A DNA stretch of 64,000 nt, from assembly GCA_018266835.1 (NCBI GenBank), contig JAFDZP010000002.1:1029302-1093301 (forward strand). The letters run 5' to 3'. The notes under the pieces were generated by a model, which was not told the origin of the DNA, ran no database searches, and was given only the letters and a program-made list of their open reading frames with translations. A program made the translations under genes and the position numbers. This DNA is from Bacteroidota bacterium (GTDB lineage Bacteria > Bacteroidota > Ignavibacteria > Tepidaquicellales > Tepidaquicellaceae). Position 1 is the stretch's first letter. Each line of letters begins with the position of its first letter. Below are positions 8,001 through 16,068 of the stretch, in pieces.

Positions 8001-10652
8001 TCGCAGCCTTCAGGGTATATCTATAATTATCAATTAAGATTAGGAATACAAGGTACATATTATATAAAAGCGGGAGGATTTCCATTGTACAATTCTTTTG
8101 CGGAGTTCAGCAATTATTACAGTAATGGGATAATTACAGGAGACATAACTTTAATTTTAGGAGGAGATATTTCCGGCAACGATCAAATTGGACTAACTGA
8201 CGGCAGCGGAAATCAAAATCCAAATAATTACAAAGTAACAATAAGACCTGACGGCAATACTGTAAGAACAATGGAAAACAATGATAACGCATTTGTATCT
8301 TACAACATAAATATGTATAACATAAAAAACTTAACTATCGATGGAAGAAGCCCGAATACCGGAACAGGAAAATATTTAAGGTTTGTAAACAATGTAAGTT
8401 CAACAGATCAATCCAAAGCTATTGTTTACTATGCAACAAATGCTCACAAAAATACAATACGTAACTGTATTTTCGAAAGCAATGCTACATCAGACCCTGT
8501 AGTTTTATACAGCAGTTTCACAGGAACAACAGGATGCGACAGCAACACAATAAGTAACTGCGACTTCAAGCCGTCTAACGCAACATATCCCGGAAGATAT
8601 CGCACCGGAATTTATTTTGCCAATACTTTCGGAAATGATTCAGGATGCACTGCAACTAAAATTGACAGCTGCGACTTTGTGGACTTTTCAAGTTTCTGTA
8701 TAAGTATGGATAAGGCTGCTTCGAATCAGAACGTAACTATTTCACATAATAAATTTCATCAGTCGGCAAATTACGGAGCATCAATTTTCCCGCTGAGATT
8801 TCAGGCTTATGGCACAAATCTCATTTCTGATAATGAAATATACGATACATATACGAATCAAACCGTTTACGGTATGTACATTCTGGAAGCGCAGAACACT
8901 ACTATCACCAGAAACAAAATTAATATAGCACCCAACAGCTCTACAAACGGGTTATACGGAATTTATTTGCTTAGCGCAGGAACGTTCAATAGTATGAACA
9001 TAACTAACAATCAAATCCGGATTCAGCCGACAGGCGGAGACAATCAGCCAATAGTGGGAATAAATGACCAGGGCTCAACAACTACTGTAAACATATTATA
9101 CAACACAGTTTATATAGGAGGTCAATCTACGGGAACGGCTAATACATATTGCGCTTTCAGAGAAAATCCTTTCTTTAATTCTTCAACATGGGTGTGCCAA
9201 AATAATATTTTCTACAATGATAGAACTGCCTTCTCAGGTTCAGGACTTCACTTTGCTATGGGAAATAAAAATCTGGATTACGGCTTATTTAGCAATTATA
9301 ATTTCTTTGTCGGAAGAGGTCAGTTTGATGCCTGGATTTTTGAAAATGCCGGCTCATCCATTTCGTTTTATAACTGGAGACTGGCAAGTTTTGGAAGAGA
9401 CGCAAATTCGATATCAAGAATTGCAAACACAATTAATCCATCAAACTTCTTTCAGGATGCATTCAATTGTGATTTGAGAATTAAATCAAACTATGCTGAG
9501 TCATACTATGTAAAAGGTATGGGTTATCCGGCAACAACACCAAGTGTTGCCACAGATTATAACGGTACTCCGCGTTCAACATCATTAACAACAGGCGCAA
9601 CAACAATTGGCGCATTTGAAGTTGCTCCGGGTGTTGAGCCCAATCCAATAATAATCAGCGGGCCTTTTGATATAGGTCAGGAATATCCTATTTATGATAA
9701 TGAGAGATATTACGGAACCATAAAATTTAATTCCGCTGTTCAGCCTTCCGGCTTAGCTTTATATTATTACGGCGGAACAAATCCCCCGAATGCATCAGGT
9801 TCTTATGGTAACAGTTATTTTAAAATTATTCCCTCAGGAACCAATGCAGGATTGGATTATGATCTGAAACTTGCCTTCGATGAAAGAGAGCTTAATAATA
9901 TCACTGCGCCTGCATCATCTAACTTAGGACTTGCAAAGAGTGAGGATAACGGAACAACATGGACTTTCATTCAGGGAAGTATGTATGATAATAACGGAAA
10001 TTTCACAGGAGCAATTGCTCACAACCAGACATCATTTTCATTGTTTACTTTTACAGGACTTGACAATGCTCTTCCTGTTGAACTTTCTGCTTTTAATTCA
10101 TCTGTGAACAGAAATGATGTTACTTTGAAATGGACTACTACATCGGAAAGAAATTCTGCAAACTTTGAAATAGAAAGAAAATTATCATCCACTGAAAACT
10201 GGAGCAAAGTTGGTTCATTAAGCGGAGCAGGAAATTCCAATACACCGAAGAGTTATACGTTTGATGACAGAAGATTACAGATTGGAAAATATAAATACAG
10301 ATTGAAACAGATTGACTACAACGGGACATTCAAATATTATGACTTGCACAATGAAATAGAGGTCGGTTTGCCAAAGGATTTCAGAATGAGTCAGAATTAT
10401 CCTAATCCGTTTAACCCGACATCGAAGATTGATTACGAGCTGCCGTTCGATTCAAAAGTTGAAATCAGAATATATGATATGACGGGAAGAGAAATGAATG
10501 TATTGGTAAATCAGCAGCAGACAGCCGGTTATTATACAATTCAGTTTAACGGAGCAGGATTTGCAAGCGGCACTTACTTCTATAGAATTGCAGCGAAATC
10601 TACTTCAGGAAAAGACTTCAGTAAAACTTTAAAAATGGTATTAGTGAAATAA
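5013..10652 (+). CDS. giant secreted beta-helix protein with T9SS type A sorting domain
   Basis: About 1,879 residues. The start is placed at ATG 5013 because a classic signal peptide follows (MKTLILLILALLILPIKSFSQ); in-frame TTG 4989 and ATG 4992 would put eight extra residues before it. Most of the protein is right-handed beta-helix repeats rich in N-N-x-I and 'TIDGT/TIDGR' turns, in two blocks (about 60-860 and 1020-1560) separated by a globular stretch. Near residue 1690 comes a linker module (LPVELSAFNSSVNRNDVTLKW, then FEIERK), followed by the C-terminal sorting domain: QNYPNPFNPTSKI, IYDMTGREM, TYFYRIAAKS and final LKMVLVK. It is probably exported by the type IX system and anchored at the surface. 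TAGTTTTG at 4984-4991 resembles a Bacteroidota -7 element, with no clear partner. Confidence 0.93.
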   Translation: MKTLILLILALLILPIKSFSQVDVTATSGTTAATYSNLSSAFVAINNATHQGDIVITINANTTNFGIILNASGTGGASYSSLKIRPGILGPINVDNNIGGSTFLFNGVDNMTIDGTLPGGYGPLTFRSIQNSFNSVMLYLYNDAQNDTVRNCFIQSNSGYCISIASPATSSGNKNIVIAGNDIGNVSGSAFPQYGIYSSFTSDNITVSENRIHDVLLQNNICGGIYVAGGGSASNWKIKNNSIYYSVPFSPIGSTQIYGIFTQGISNTCEITGNIIGYTDTTKTSPATISSSANTTFTGITSVATQTGTIIRNNVIDGFDFTTGIFSNSVTGSWCGINFTTFYDSYIDSNRIGKTSGASSVKITHNSGTAFATGMYFSNFGGNVYVRNNTFGSIEVSGSLNTVVSKFYAINIQSSSTFNIQNNIIGDSSSIASPNSISVGTLTTTVNSIFSGLNIEQGVFPPMNFRNNIIRNCRARTNSDSAVCYGMKTNGNAGTFSVTDNTIKDLEARSSSTGSSKVYGIYYLSSNGTPCEYRRNQVNSLSSVCGTGARSGAMGMFISTPNFGITCDSNIVHDINTNSCAAGITGGAVGIYAYANCTNNKIYNIINTNATVNNVYAVGLFAGGADNRRNLVYDIKTQTSNISTIEGIRFTGNYLVCNVVSLGSGITTDPAIKAINDSSFQAKIIVYNSIYIGGTQSSNVTNTAGYYINFATNTQLYNNIFYNARASTGATNYFTGRHYGIKTNFSGFSSLIISYNNITSLNNGGMFIGSSNTEIANVSDFKSYTSGNGAFCFSSDPQYNNPGSSPPDLTLPMNNKQSNGGSRLNAFFNTDFNGNSRALPSTNRPDMGAFEADYGDPTIDLQEPYIYYGQLSQDLVTNNSRTLTNFVWISDNKSPSNTNTPRVYFKRSDDPNANLPVATNSSSDPMGWRYNSGTTSDAGSERYYSFVIDYSIMNPSSTLTGDATNIQYFVSAEDEAGNFNSNGYGAYPGTPLVNVTSQPSGYIYNYQLRLGIQGTYYIKAGGFPLYNSFAEFSNYYSNGIITGDITLILGGDISGNDQIGLTDGSGNQNPNNYKVTIRPDGNTVRTMENNDNAFVSYNINMYNIKNLTIDGRSPNTGTGKYLRFVNNVSSTDQSKAIVYYATNAHKNTIRNCIFESNATSDPVVLYSSFTGTTGCDSNTISNCDFKPSNATYPGRYRTGIYFANTFGNDSGCTATKIDSCDFVDFSSFCISMDKAASNQNVTISHNKFHQSANYGASIFPLRFQAYGTNLISDNEIYDTYTNQTVYGMYILEAQNTTITRNKINIAPNSSTNGLYGIYLLSAGTFNSMNITNNQIRIQPTGGDNQPIVGINDQGSTTTVNILYNTVYIGGQSTGTANTYCAFRENPFFNSSTWVCQNNIFYNDRTAFSGSGLHFAMGNKNLDYGLFSNYNFFVGRGQFDAWIFENAGSSISFYNWRLASFGRDANSISRIANTINPSNFFQDAFNCDLRIKSNYAESYYVKGMGYPATTPSVATDYNGTPRSTSLTTGATTIGAFEVAPGVEPNPIIISGPFDIGQEYPIYDNERYYGTIKFNSAVQPSGLALYYYGGTNPPNASGSYGNSYFKIIPSGTNAGLDYDLKLAFDERELNNITAPASSNLGLAKSEDNGTTWTFIQGSMYDNNGNFTGAIAHNQTSFSLFTFTGLDNALPVELSAFNSSVNRNDVTLKWTTTSERNSANFEIERKLSSTENWSKVGSLSGAGNSNTPKSYTFDDRRLQIGKYKYRLKQIDYNGTFKYYDLHNEIEVGLPKDFRMSQNYPNPFNPTSKIDYELPFDSKVEIRIYDMTGREMNVLVNQQQTAGYYTIQFNGAGFASGTYFYRIAAKSTSGKDFSKTLKMVLVK

Positions 10653-10678
10653 AAAATATTTGTAGTATCTGTAAAATG

Positions 10679-10716
10679 AATGCCCGGTACGTGTAATGCG
10701 TCCGGGCATTTTTTTT
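10679..10716 (+). terminator. Rho-independent terminator
   Basis: AATGCCCGG at 10679-10687 pairs perfectly with CCGGGCATT at 10702-10710 and is followed by a run of T. It lies 27 nt after the stop of the beta-helix gene. Confidence 0.9.
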
Positions 10717-11058
10717 ATATTATAATTTCTGCCCGGAAGTACAAATATTTTGAAATTGTTGTAAAGTGATTTATTTATATCTTCACCTATTAGCAGTAAT
10801 GTATAAGATATAATAGACTAATTGAATTAATCTTTGTAAATTGATTGATGATTTTCTTCGCTCTTTGTTTTATAAATGCTTATGAATTTGTAAAAAATTC
10901 ATATTTGATAAAACACGAAATTAAAGGAAAACTTACGAGGGGGCGTAAGTTTCACTGTATGAAAAATCAATATTTAAGTCTGGAGTTTTCACGGCAAATA
11001 AAATTAAGAAAGTGGTTTACATTTTTCTTTTAAAGCGATTAAACTAATTTTGTTAATT
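10717..11058. other. AT-rich intergenic region with a perfect 9-bp hairpin
   Basis: No convincing gene. At 10929-10952 AAACTTACG pairs perfectly with CGTAAGTTT around the loop AGGGGG; no T-run follows, so it is not an ordinary terminator. A 62-codon open frame (10845-11033) spans the hairpin but shows no family features or start signal. The hairpin lies about 105 nt before the next start codon and could be a leader structure of the 11059 gene. Confidence 0.45.
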
Positions 11059-12045
11059 ATGATTACAAATTCTTTAAAAAAGTTACTCACGGGTTTAATA
11101 GATTACGCAGGACTTTTTCCGCCGGCTTCTCTTCCACTGAATGAAGCATATAAGCAGTTCACAGGATATATAAATGAAAATGACGAATGGATTTTATCAA
11201 AGTTCATTTGTCCTGCTAAGCAGTTATCTGCGCTTGCGGAGTTAATAAAAAAAGATGAGACGAACAAAAAATCATTTTCCGTTTCAGTCCTTGGCAGAAG
11301 CGGAGCAAATGTTGAAGAGTTTATAAAAGGTTCAAGCGAAGATTTAAATCTCATAATAAATTTTTTAAAAGAGACAGAAAATAAATTTTCAACTGATGCA
11401 TTTGAAGTGAGACTTCCGGAAGATATAGTACTAGAAAATAATCCTGACGCTATGTATGAAATACTGAATAGCGTCTCAGCAATCTTTAAAGAAAATTTAA
11501 TTTTACCTGTAAAGAAATTCTTTGAGCTGCCTTTGAAAGGTGACTGGAAATCATCGGTAGATAATTTCGCATCAGTTTTAAAAAGACATAATGATTTTTT
11601 CGGACAGGATGATAAATTTCCACGAAGCGGATTTAAGCTCCGCACAGGAGGAATAGAGGCATCTGCTTTCCCTACTCCGGAACAAATCGCTTATGTTATA
11701 AACTCATGCTATGAAAATCAGCTGCCTTTGAAATTCACAGCCGGACTTCATCACCCGATAAGACATTATAATGAATCAGTTCAAACAAAAATGCATGGCT
11801 TCCTGAATGTGTTTGGCGCAGGAGTTTTATTGTATGGAAACGATTTATTAGAGCAGGATTTGATTAATATACTATCAGATGAAGTTGCTGATAATTTTAA
11901 ATTCGATGAAGATTATTTCAGATGGAAAGAGTTTAAGTCGCCAATAAAAGTGATAGAGAATGCAAGAAGAAACTTTGTAATATCATACGGCTCCTGCTCC
12001 TTCGATGAACCGAGAGAAGATTTATTAAACCTTAACTTAATGTGA
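11059..12045 (+). CDS. conserved hypothetical protein beside fumarylacetoacetase
   Basis: A 328-residue soluble protein with no signal peptide or membrane segment. The N-terminus LLTGLIDYAGLFPPASLPL looks like a conserved block, because 'ASLFPP'-type starts occur in a family of unannotated bacterial proteins. A second conserved-looking region is KLRTGGIEASAFPTPEQIAYVI followed by LKFTAGLHHPIRHYN and a phosphate-loop-like MHGFLNVFGAG. The Lys/Thr/Gly-rich core could be a TIM-barrel, but this is a guess. ATG at 11059 is preferred over in-frame TTG at 11050. It reads toward fahA, with the GxxExxY unit inserted between the two, so a role in aromatic amino acid breakdown is possible but not shown. 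Confidence 0.75.
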   Translation: MITNSLKKLLTGLIDYAGLFPPASLPLNEAYKQFTGYINENDEWILSKFICPAKQLSALAELIKKDETNKKSFSVSVLGRSGANVEEFIKGSSEDLNLIINFLKETENKFSTDAFEVRLPEDIVLENNPDAMYEILNSVSAIFKENLILPVKKFFELPLKGDWKSSVDNFASVLKRHNDFFGQDDKFPRSGFKLRTGGIEASAFPTPEQIAYVINSCYENQLPLKFTAGLHHPIRHYNESVQTKMHGFLNVFGAGVLLYGNDLLEQDLINILSDEVADNFKFDEDYFRWKEFKSPIKVIENARRNFVISYGSCSFDEPREDLLNLNLM

Positions 12046-12049
12046 TGAA

Positions 12050-12090
12050 TTAAACGCAAAGAGCGCTAAGAATTCGCAAAGAGCGCTAAG
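12050..12090. repeat. left inverted repeat of the GxxExxY unit
   Basis: Contains a direct duplication of CGCAAAGAGCGCTAAG at 12055-12070 and 12075-12090, separated by AATT. Reverse-complement similarity to 12507-12548 extends over nearly the whole length with about eight mismatches or indels. Confidence 0.8.
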
Positions 12091-12113
12091 TAATAATTTC
12101 AAATTTATATTAT

Positions 12114-12506
12114 ATGAGTGAAAATGAATTAAGTAATTTTATAATTGGTTTGGCAATTGAAGTACATAAAAACTTAGGTCCAGGATTATTGGAATCTGCA
12201 TATGAAGAATGTTTGTTTTACGAAATTCTCAGCAACAAATTATTCGTTGAACGTCAAAAGGCTATGCCTTTAATCTATAAAGATATATTGCTTGATTGCG
12301 GATACAGAACTGATTTAATTGTTGAAAATAAAATTATTATCGAAGTTAAAGCTTGTGAATCTCTGATGCCAGTACATGGTTCACAACTTTTAACATATTT
12401 AAAATTGTCAAATTTAAAACTAGGATTATTAATTAATTTCAATGTTAAACTTTTAAAAGAAGGAATAAAAAGAGTTGTAAATAATGACGGTAAAGAATTA
12501 TTGTAA
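12114..12506 (+). CDS. GxxExxY family protein (PD-(D/E)XK nuclease-like)
   Basis: A 130-residue protein matching the GxxExxY family by its name motif: G24-L-L-E27-S-A-Y30. The core has the layout of a PD-(D/E)XK nuclease, with YRTDLIVENKIIIEVKA giving D67, E77 and K79 and a conserved QLLTYLKLSNLKLGLLINFN block after it. Family members are small, widespread in environmental bacteria, often near repeats, and of unproven function. Here the gene sits alone between inverted repeats. The protein is full length with all presumed catalytic residues, so it is not obviously decayed. Nuclease activity is inferred from the fold family only. Confidence 0.9.
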   Translation: MSENELSNFIIGLAIEVHKNLGPGLLESAYEECLFYEILSNKLFVERQKAMPLIYKDILLDCGYRTDLIVENKIIIEVKACESLMPVHGSQLLTYLKLSNLKLGLLINFNVKLLKEGIKRVVNNDGKELL

Positions 12507-12548
12507 TTCTTTGCGTGCTTAGCGAAAGCTTTGCGCTCTTTGCGTTAA
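12507..12548. repeat. right inverted repeat of the GxxExxY unit
   Basis: Starts TTCTTTGCGTGCTTAGCG and ends CTCTTTGCGTTAA. Its reverse complement aligns with 12050-12090, including the doubled CGCAAAG/CGCTAAG core. Confidence 0.8.
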
Positions 12549-12588
12549 AAGGTACTCTGTGGTAAAAAATTAAATTCTAAAATATAAT

Positions 12589-13842
12589 ATGAAATCTTTT
12601 ATAAAATACTCAGCCGATTCTCATTTTCCTATTCAAAATCTTCCTTACGGAGTTTTTAAGCCAAAGCCGGATGGCAATGCACGTATTGGAGTTGCCATAG
12701 GAAAATTTATACTTGACTTATCCGTCCTTGAGGACAGAGGACTTTTAAAAAATTCTTCAGGTGAAAAAAATCTCTTCAACAAAAGTTCATTAAATCTCTT
12801 CATGTCACAGGATAAAAAAGTATGGAAAGAAATCAGAACGCAACTTCAGAGTTTATTAAGTGAAGATAATGCAGCGTTAAGAGATGATTCTGAATTAAGA
12901 CAGGAAGCTTTTATTGAAATGGAAGATGCAATCATGTGTCTGCCTGTTGAGATTGGTGACTACACCGATTTTTATTCTTCACGTGAGCATGCTACAAACG
13001 TCGGTATTATGTTCCGCGGAAAAGAAAACGCTCTAATGCCTAACTGGCTTCATCTGCCCGTTGCATATCATGGAAGAGCTAGTTCTATTATAATAAGCGG
13101 AACAGATATAGTCCGTCCAAAAGGACAAACAAAACCTGCTGATGCAGAAACCCCTGTCTTCGGCGCAAGTAAACTTATGGACTTCGAACTCGAGATGGGA
13201 TTTTTCATAGGCAAAGGAAATAAACTCGGTAGTTCAATCTCAGTCGAAGAAGCTGAAGATCATATATTTGGAATGGTGATTGTTAACGACTGGAGCGCAA
13301 GGGATATTCAGGCATGGGAATATGTGCCGCTCGGTCCTTTCCTTGCGAAAAATTTTGCGACATCAATTTCACCCTGGGTTGTTACACTTGATGCGCTTGA
13401 GCCTTTCAGATGCGCAAGTCCCAAACCTGAATTTGAACCGCTGCCTTATCTGCAAAGCAAAGGCGATAAAACTTTTGATATTCAGCTTCATGTTTTTATT
13501 CAGAATGATAAACTTGAAGAGCCGTTTCAGGTATGTCACTCAAATTTTAAATATTTATACTGGAATATGCCGCAGCAATTAGCGCATCACACAGTTAACG
13601 GATGCAATTTACAGACGGGTGATTTGCTTGCATCGGGAACTATCAGCGGCGAGACAAAGGAATCCAGAGGGAGCATGCTTGAACTTACATGGCGCGGAGC
13701 GGAGCCTATAACTCTTTCAAACGGTGAGGAAAGAAAATTTATCAATGACGGCGATACTGTTATAATGAGCGCTTACTGTGAAGGTGACGGATACAGAGTC
13801 GGATTTGGTGAAGTGAGCGGAAAGATTTTACCTGCGAAGTAA
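12589..13842 (+). CDS. fahA: fumarylacetoacetase
   Basis: A 417-residue hydrolase that splits fumarylacetoacetate into fumarate and acetoacetate, the last step of tyrosine/homogentisate degradation. Length and layout match the mammalian enzyme closely. The active-site residues are recognisable: D127 and H134 in [16 protein letters not shown]200 and E202 in [10 protein letters not shown], and D234 in [20 protein letters not shown], each one position beyond the mouse numbering. [19 protein letters not shown] near 345 is also diagnostic. The pathway upstream needs oxygen (homogentisate dioxygenase), although that gene is not in the window. The stop codon abuts the stop of the convergent gene at 13843. 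Confidence 0.96.
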   Translation: MKSFIKYSADSHFPIQNLPYGVFKPKPDGNARIGVAIGKFILDLSVLEDRGLLKNSSGEKNLFNKSSLNLFMSQDKKVWKEIRTQLQSLLSEDNAALRDDSELRQEAFIEMEDAIMCLPVEIGDYTDFYSSREHATNVGIMFRGKENALMPNWLHLPVAYHGRASSIIISGTDIVRPKGQTKPADAETPVFGASKLMDFELEMGFFIGKGNKLGSSISVEEAEDHIFGMVIVNDWSARDIQAWEYVPLGPFLAKNFATSISPWVVTLDALEPFRCASPKPEFEPLPYLQSKGDKTFDIQLHVFIQNDKLEEPFQVCHSNFKYLYWNMPQQLAHHTVNGCNLQTGDLLASGTISGETKESRGSMLELTWRGAEPITLSNGEERKFINDGDTVIMSAYCEGDGYRVGFGEVSGKILPAK

Positions 13843-14145
13843 TTACACTAAAATAAAAATTGCATAAAAAATAAGTCCGAGAGTTGAAACTACTCTATGA
13901 TAAACCCCGCCTTTTTTTCCAAGTGGAAGTATTGCCATAAAGAGAAGAGAAAACAGAATAAGCATTTTTCCAAACAAGGAAAGATTTACAAGAATTAAAA
14001 TCAGAATAAGATTTATTATTATTGCAGCGAAAAGAATTTGATGTGTGATTTTTTTCATCGTGATTATTTTCAGATACAAAAGCCATCCTACTAAATAATT
14101 CACAACGTAAAAAAATAAAGCGGAGTATGTGAGAATTTTTTCCAA
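13843..14145 (-). CDS. small integral membrane protein, unknown
   Basis: A 100-residue, strongly hydrophobic protein with about four predicted membrane helices (near 5-27, 33-55, 57-72 and 83-100). The start is TTG at 14145; the first ATG (codon 30, 14056-14058) would remove the first helix. The stop abuts the fahA stop on the other strand. No family was recognised. It is kept because hydrophobic patterning and length look protein-like, but the weak start codon leaves doubt. Confidence 0.5.
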   Translation of the reverse strand: MEKILTYSALFFYVVNYLVGWLLYLKIITMKKITHQILFAAIIINLILILILVNLSLFGKMLILFSLLFMAILPLGKKGGVYHRVVSTLGLIFYAIFILV

Positions 14146-14211
14146 TAAATAAAATTACCCTTCCCAAACTAAATTGAAAAGGGTAATTATAAGAATCAAT
14201 AAAAATTAAAA

Positions 14212-14715
14212 TTACATCTGGCCTTCATCAGCAGAAGGACCGTAAGAAGATGGAAGCGGAACATCAAGAAGTCTTAAATAAACTCCAAGCTGTGCTCTGT
14301 GATGAATTAAGTGGCTGAGAACAAATCCTCTCATTACTCCTATTCTCGGCATAGTCATATAAACAGTTTCGCCGTTCCTTAAAGTCCACATTCCCATAAG
14401 GTTTTCATCTGTTGCATTTGTTTCAAGAGTCCTTAAAGCTGCTGCCTGTTTTTCGTCATAAAATTTTACAAGCTCTTCAGTTGTCTTTGGTTCGAATGGT
14501 TTGTATTCCATTTTAGAGAAATCCAGAACGTCCTGATTAATTGTAGGACCTGTCCAGTCAGCTATTTCAGCTACATGTGATGCAAGTCTTCCAAGAGACA
14601 TTGATTTTTCGTGTGGTTTCCATGAGAATTTATCTGCAGGTACACGCTCAAGCATTTTTCTTGTAGCGATACCCTCATGTTTCATTTCACCGATTATTGC
14701 TTCGTTTAATGCCAT
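14212..14715 (-). CDS. DinB family protein
   Basis: A 167-residue four-helix-bundle protein of the DinB/YfiT superfamily, putative metal-dependent proteins that in some lineages act in thiol transfer or stress. The expected metal-binding histidines are visible: one in RLASHVAEIADW (about residue 47) and a pair in SHLIHHRAQLGVYLRLLDVPLP (about 134-138). Single-gene transcription unit by spacing (66 nt to the neighbour downstream, 80 nt upstream). Family membership is clear; the substrate is not. Confidence 0.9.
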   Translation of the reverse strand: MALNEAIIGEMKHEGIATRKMLERVPADKFSWKPHEKSMSLGRLASHVAEIADWTGPTINQDVLDFSKMEYKPFEPKTTEELVKFYDEKQAAALRTLETNATDENLMGMWTLRNGETVYMTMPRIGVMRGFVLSHLIHHRAQLGVYLRLLDVPLPSSYGPSADEGQM

Positions 14716-14795
14716 GATCTTTTTTTATGTTGGTTAATAAATGTGAGAGTTGAAAACAACTTAATTATTTTACCCATTATAATAAAGGGTATTTT

Positions 14796-15245
14796 TTAAT
14801 TTGCAGAAATTTTCAAAGTTGAAACTGCATCATCGCCGACTTTAACATCAGTAAGCTCAAAACCTAAAGATTTATAAAGCTTTATCGCATTATGGTTATT
14901 AGGATTATGCAATATATCTAAAACTTTCACTCCCATGTTTTTCAATTTTTCAATCATAAGCTGCAAAGCATATTTACCATAACCTTTGCCTTGATAATTT
15001 TCATCTATCATAAATCTGTTAATATAATATATTTTATCATCGGGGTCTAATGCATGCGTGATGAAACCAATAATTTTATTATCGAGATAAATTCCAAACG
15101 GATTTATTTCCGGATATACATAACACATTGCAAGGCTGTTCTCATTTGAGCCGACAAACTTTTTCTGCTCTTCAGTTACTTTCAGCTTTATACATTCGCG
15201 CCAGTTATCTTTATCTATCGGACGCAGTGATATATTCATTTCCAT
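14796..15245 (-). CDS. GNAT family N-acetyltransferase
   Basis: A 149-residue acetyltransferase. The acetyl-CoA pyrophosphate loop is YQGKGYGKYALQLMI at about 84-98, preceded by the beta strand IYYINRFMIDENY; the C-terminal NPNNHNAIKLYKSLGFE is the usual GNAT motif B. It resembles the diamine/spermidine acetyltransferase-like group in layout. The first codons overlap the end of the nitroreductase gene by 10 nt, so the two are translationally coupled. An alternative start two codons in (15239) cannot be excluded. Confidence 0.9.
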   Translation of the reverse strand: MEMNISLRPIDKDNWRECIKLKVTEEQKKFVGSNENSLAMCYVYPEINPFGIYLDNKIIGFITHALDPDDKIYYINRFMIDENYQGKGYGKYALQLMIEKLKNMGVKVLDILHNPNNHNAIKLYKSLGFELTDVKVGDDAVSTLKISAN

Positions 15246-16003
15246 TTGTTTCTGAAACTGAGTTCTTCGGGTGATTTTCTTTGCGATGACTTCCAGTCAA
15301 TCGTCGGACGCTTCATGTTTTTATCTACATATCCCATTCTGAATATTGCCATCATTTCAAAGCTATCCGGAATTTCAAGCATGTCAACTATCTTTGCCCA
15401 GTTCTCAGGAATTTCTCCCGGAGTGGAAATAAACTGCATACCCATTCCAAGCGCAGTGGTGGAAAGCCAAAGATTTTGTATCACTGCTCCCATGGAAATT
15501 ACGGAATAAAATCCGGAAAGTTCTTCTTTCTTATATTCATCTTTTGTGAGAGCAATTACAAAAAGTATTGGTGAGCCGGCTACGAGCTTCTCTTCGTCGT
15601 TTCCTAAAATTCTTGATACTCTGAATTTTGAAATTATTTTTCCGCCTGCTTCACTGAAGATTTGTTTTGCGAACGGTTTTAAGAAAGCCGGCATATGGTC
15701 TATATGAATTCCGTCGCTGGTCTTATCCACTTCTTCGTCATCGAAGCGGAAATACTTTCTGTACTGCTTCCAGAATCTTCCGTCATCCATAAGCTGCACC
15801 ATAGAGTCACCGGCAATTTTTGCAATTTTAGCTATGGTGTTTTTATCATCAACAATAATAAATCTCCATGGCTGCGAATTAAAATGGCTTGGAGCATATG
15901 AAGCCATTTTAACGAGAGTGTTCAAGTCTTCTTCTGAAACTTCTTTATTTATAAATGCACTGTTAGCAGTTCTGCGGTTTAAAATTGCATCAAAAACTTC
16001 CAT
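15236..16003 (-). CDS. nitroreductase family protein
   Basis: A 255-residue FMN-dependent NAD(P)H nitroreductase-like protein. The N-terminus MEVFDAILNRRTANSAF and the segment ASYAPSHFNSQPWRFIIV (about 32-51) form the FMN-phosphate binding site; GAVIQNLWLSTTALGMGMQFIS near 172 is the second conserved block and GYVDKNMKRP near 224 the C-terminal one. It is somewhat longer than the usual ~200 residues because of an insert at about 75-130. Reduction of nitro or quinone-type compounds is the family activity; the actual substrate is unknown. It is followed by and overlaps the GNAT gene. Confidence 0.92.
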   Translation of the reverse strand: MEVFDAILNRRTANSAFINKEVSEEDLNTLVKMASYAPSHFNSQPWRFIIVDDKNTIAKIAKIAGDSMVQLMDDGRFWKQYRKYFRFDDEEVDKTSDGIHIDHMPAFLKPFAKQIFSEAGGKIISKFRVSRILGNDEEKLVAGSPILFVIALTKDEYKKEELSGFYSVISMGAVIQNLWLSTTALGMGMQFISTPGEIPENWAKIVDMLEIPDSFEMMAIFRMGYVDKNMKRPTIDWKSSQRKSPEELSFRNKWK

Positions 16004-16068
16004 GGTTTTCAGGCGTTAAATATTATTCGTTAACCGGAATAATTTGTTCAAAAATGTTACAATGATAT

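Larger units (their letters stand above)
12050..12548. mobile_element. putative minimal mobile unit: GxxExxY gene between inverted repeats
   Basis: A 41-nt left end (12050-12090) and a 42-nt right end (12507-12548) are imperfect inverted copies of each other and enclose only the GxxExxY gene. The right end begins at the base after the gene's stop codon. Both outer ends show TTAA, which may be part of the repeat or a target-site duplication. The element lies in the gap between two genes that otherwise look like one operon. The calling is inferential: no transposase is present, and the only protein is nuclease-like. Confidence 0.55.

Noticed and set aside
10845-11033. 62-codon open frame as a gene
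   Set aside because: No ribosome site, no family resemblance, unusual basic composition, and it spans a perfect hairpin.
13895-14167. Alternative frame over the small membrane protein
   Set aside because: It overlaps the 13843-14145 frame; the latter gives regular membrane helices, the former does not.
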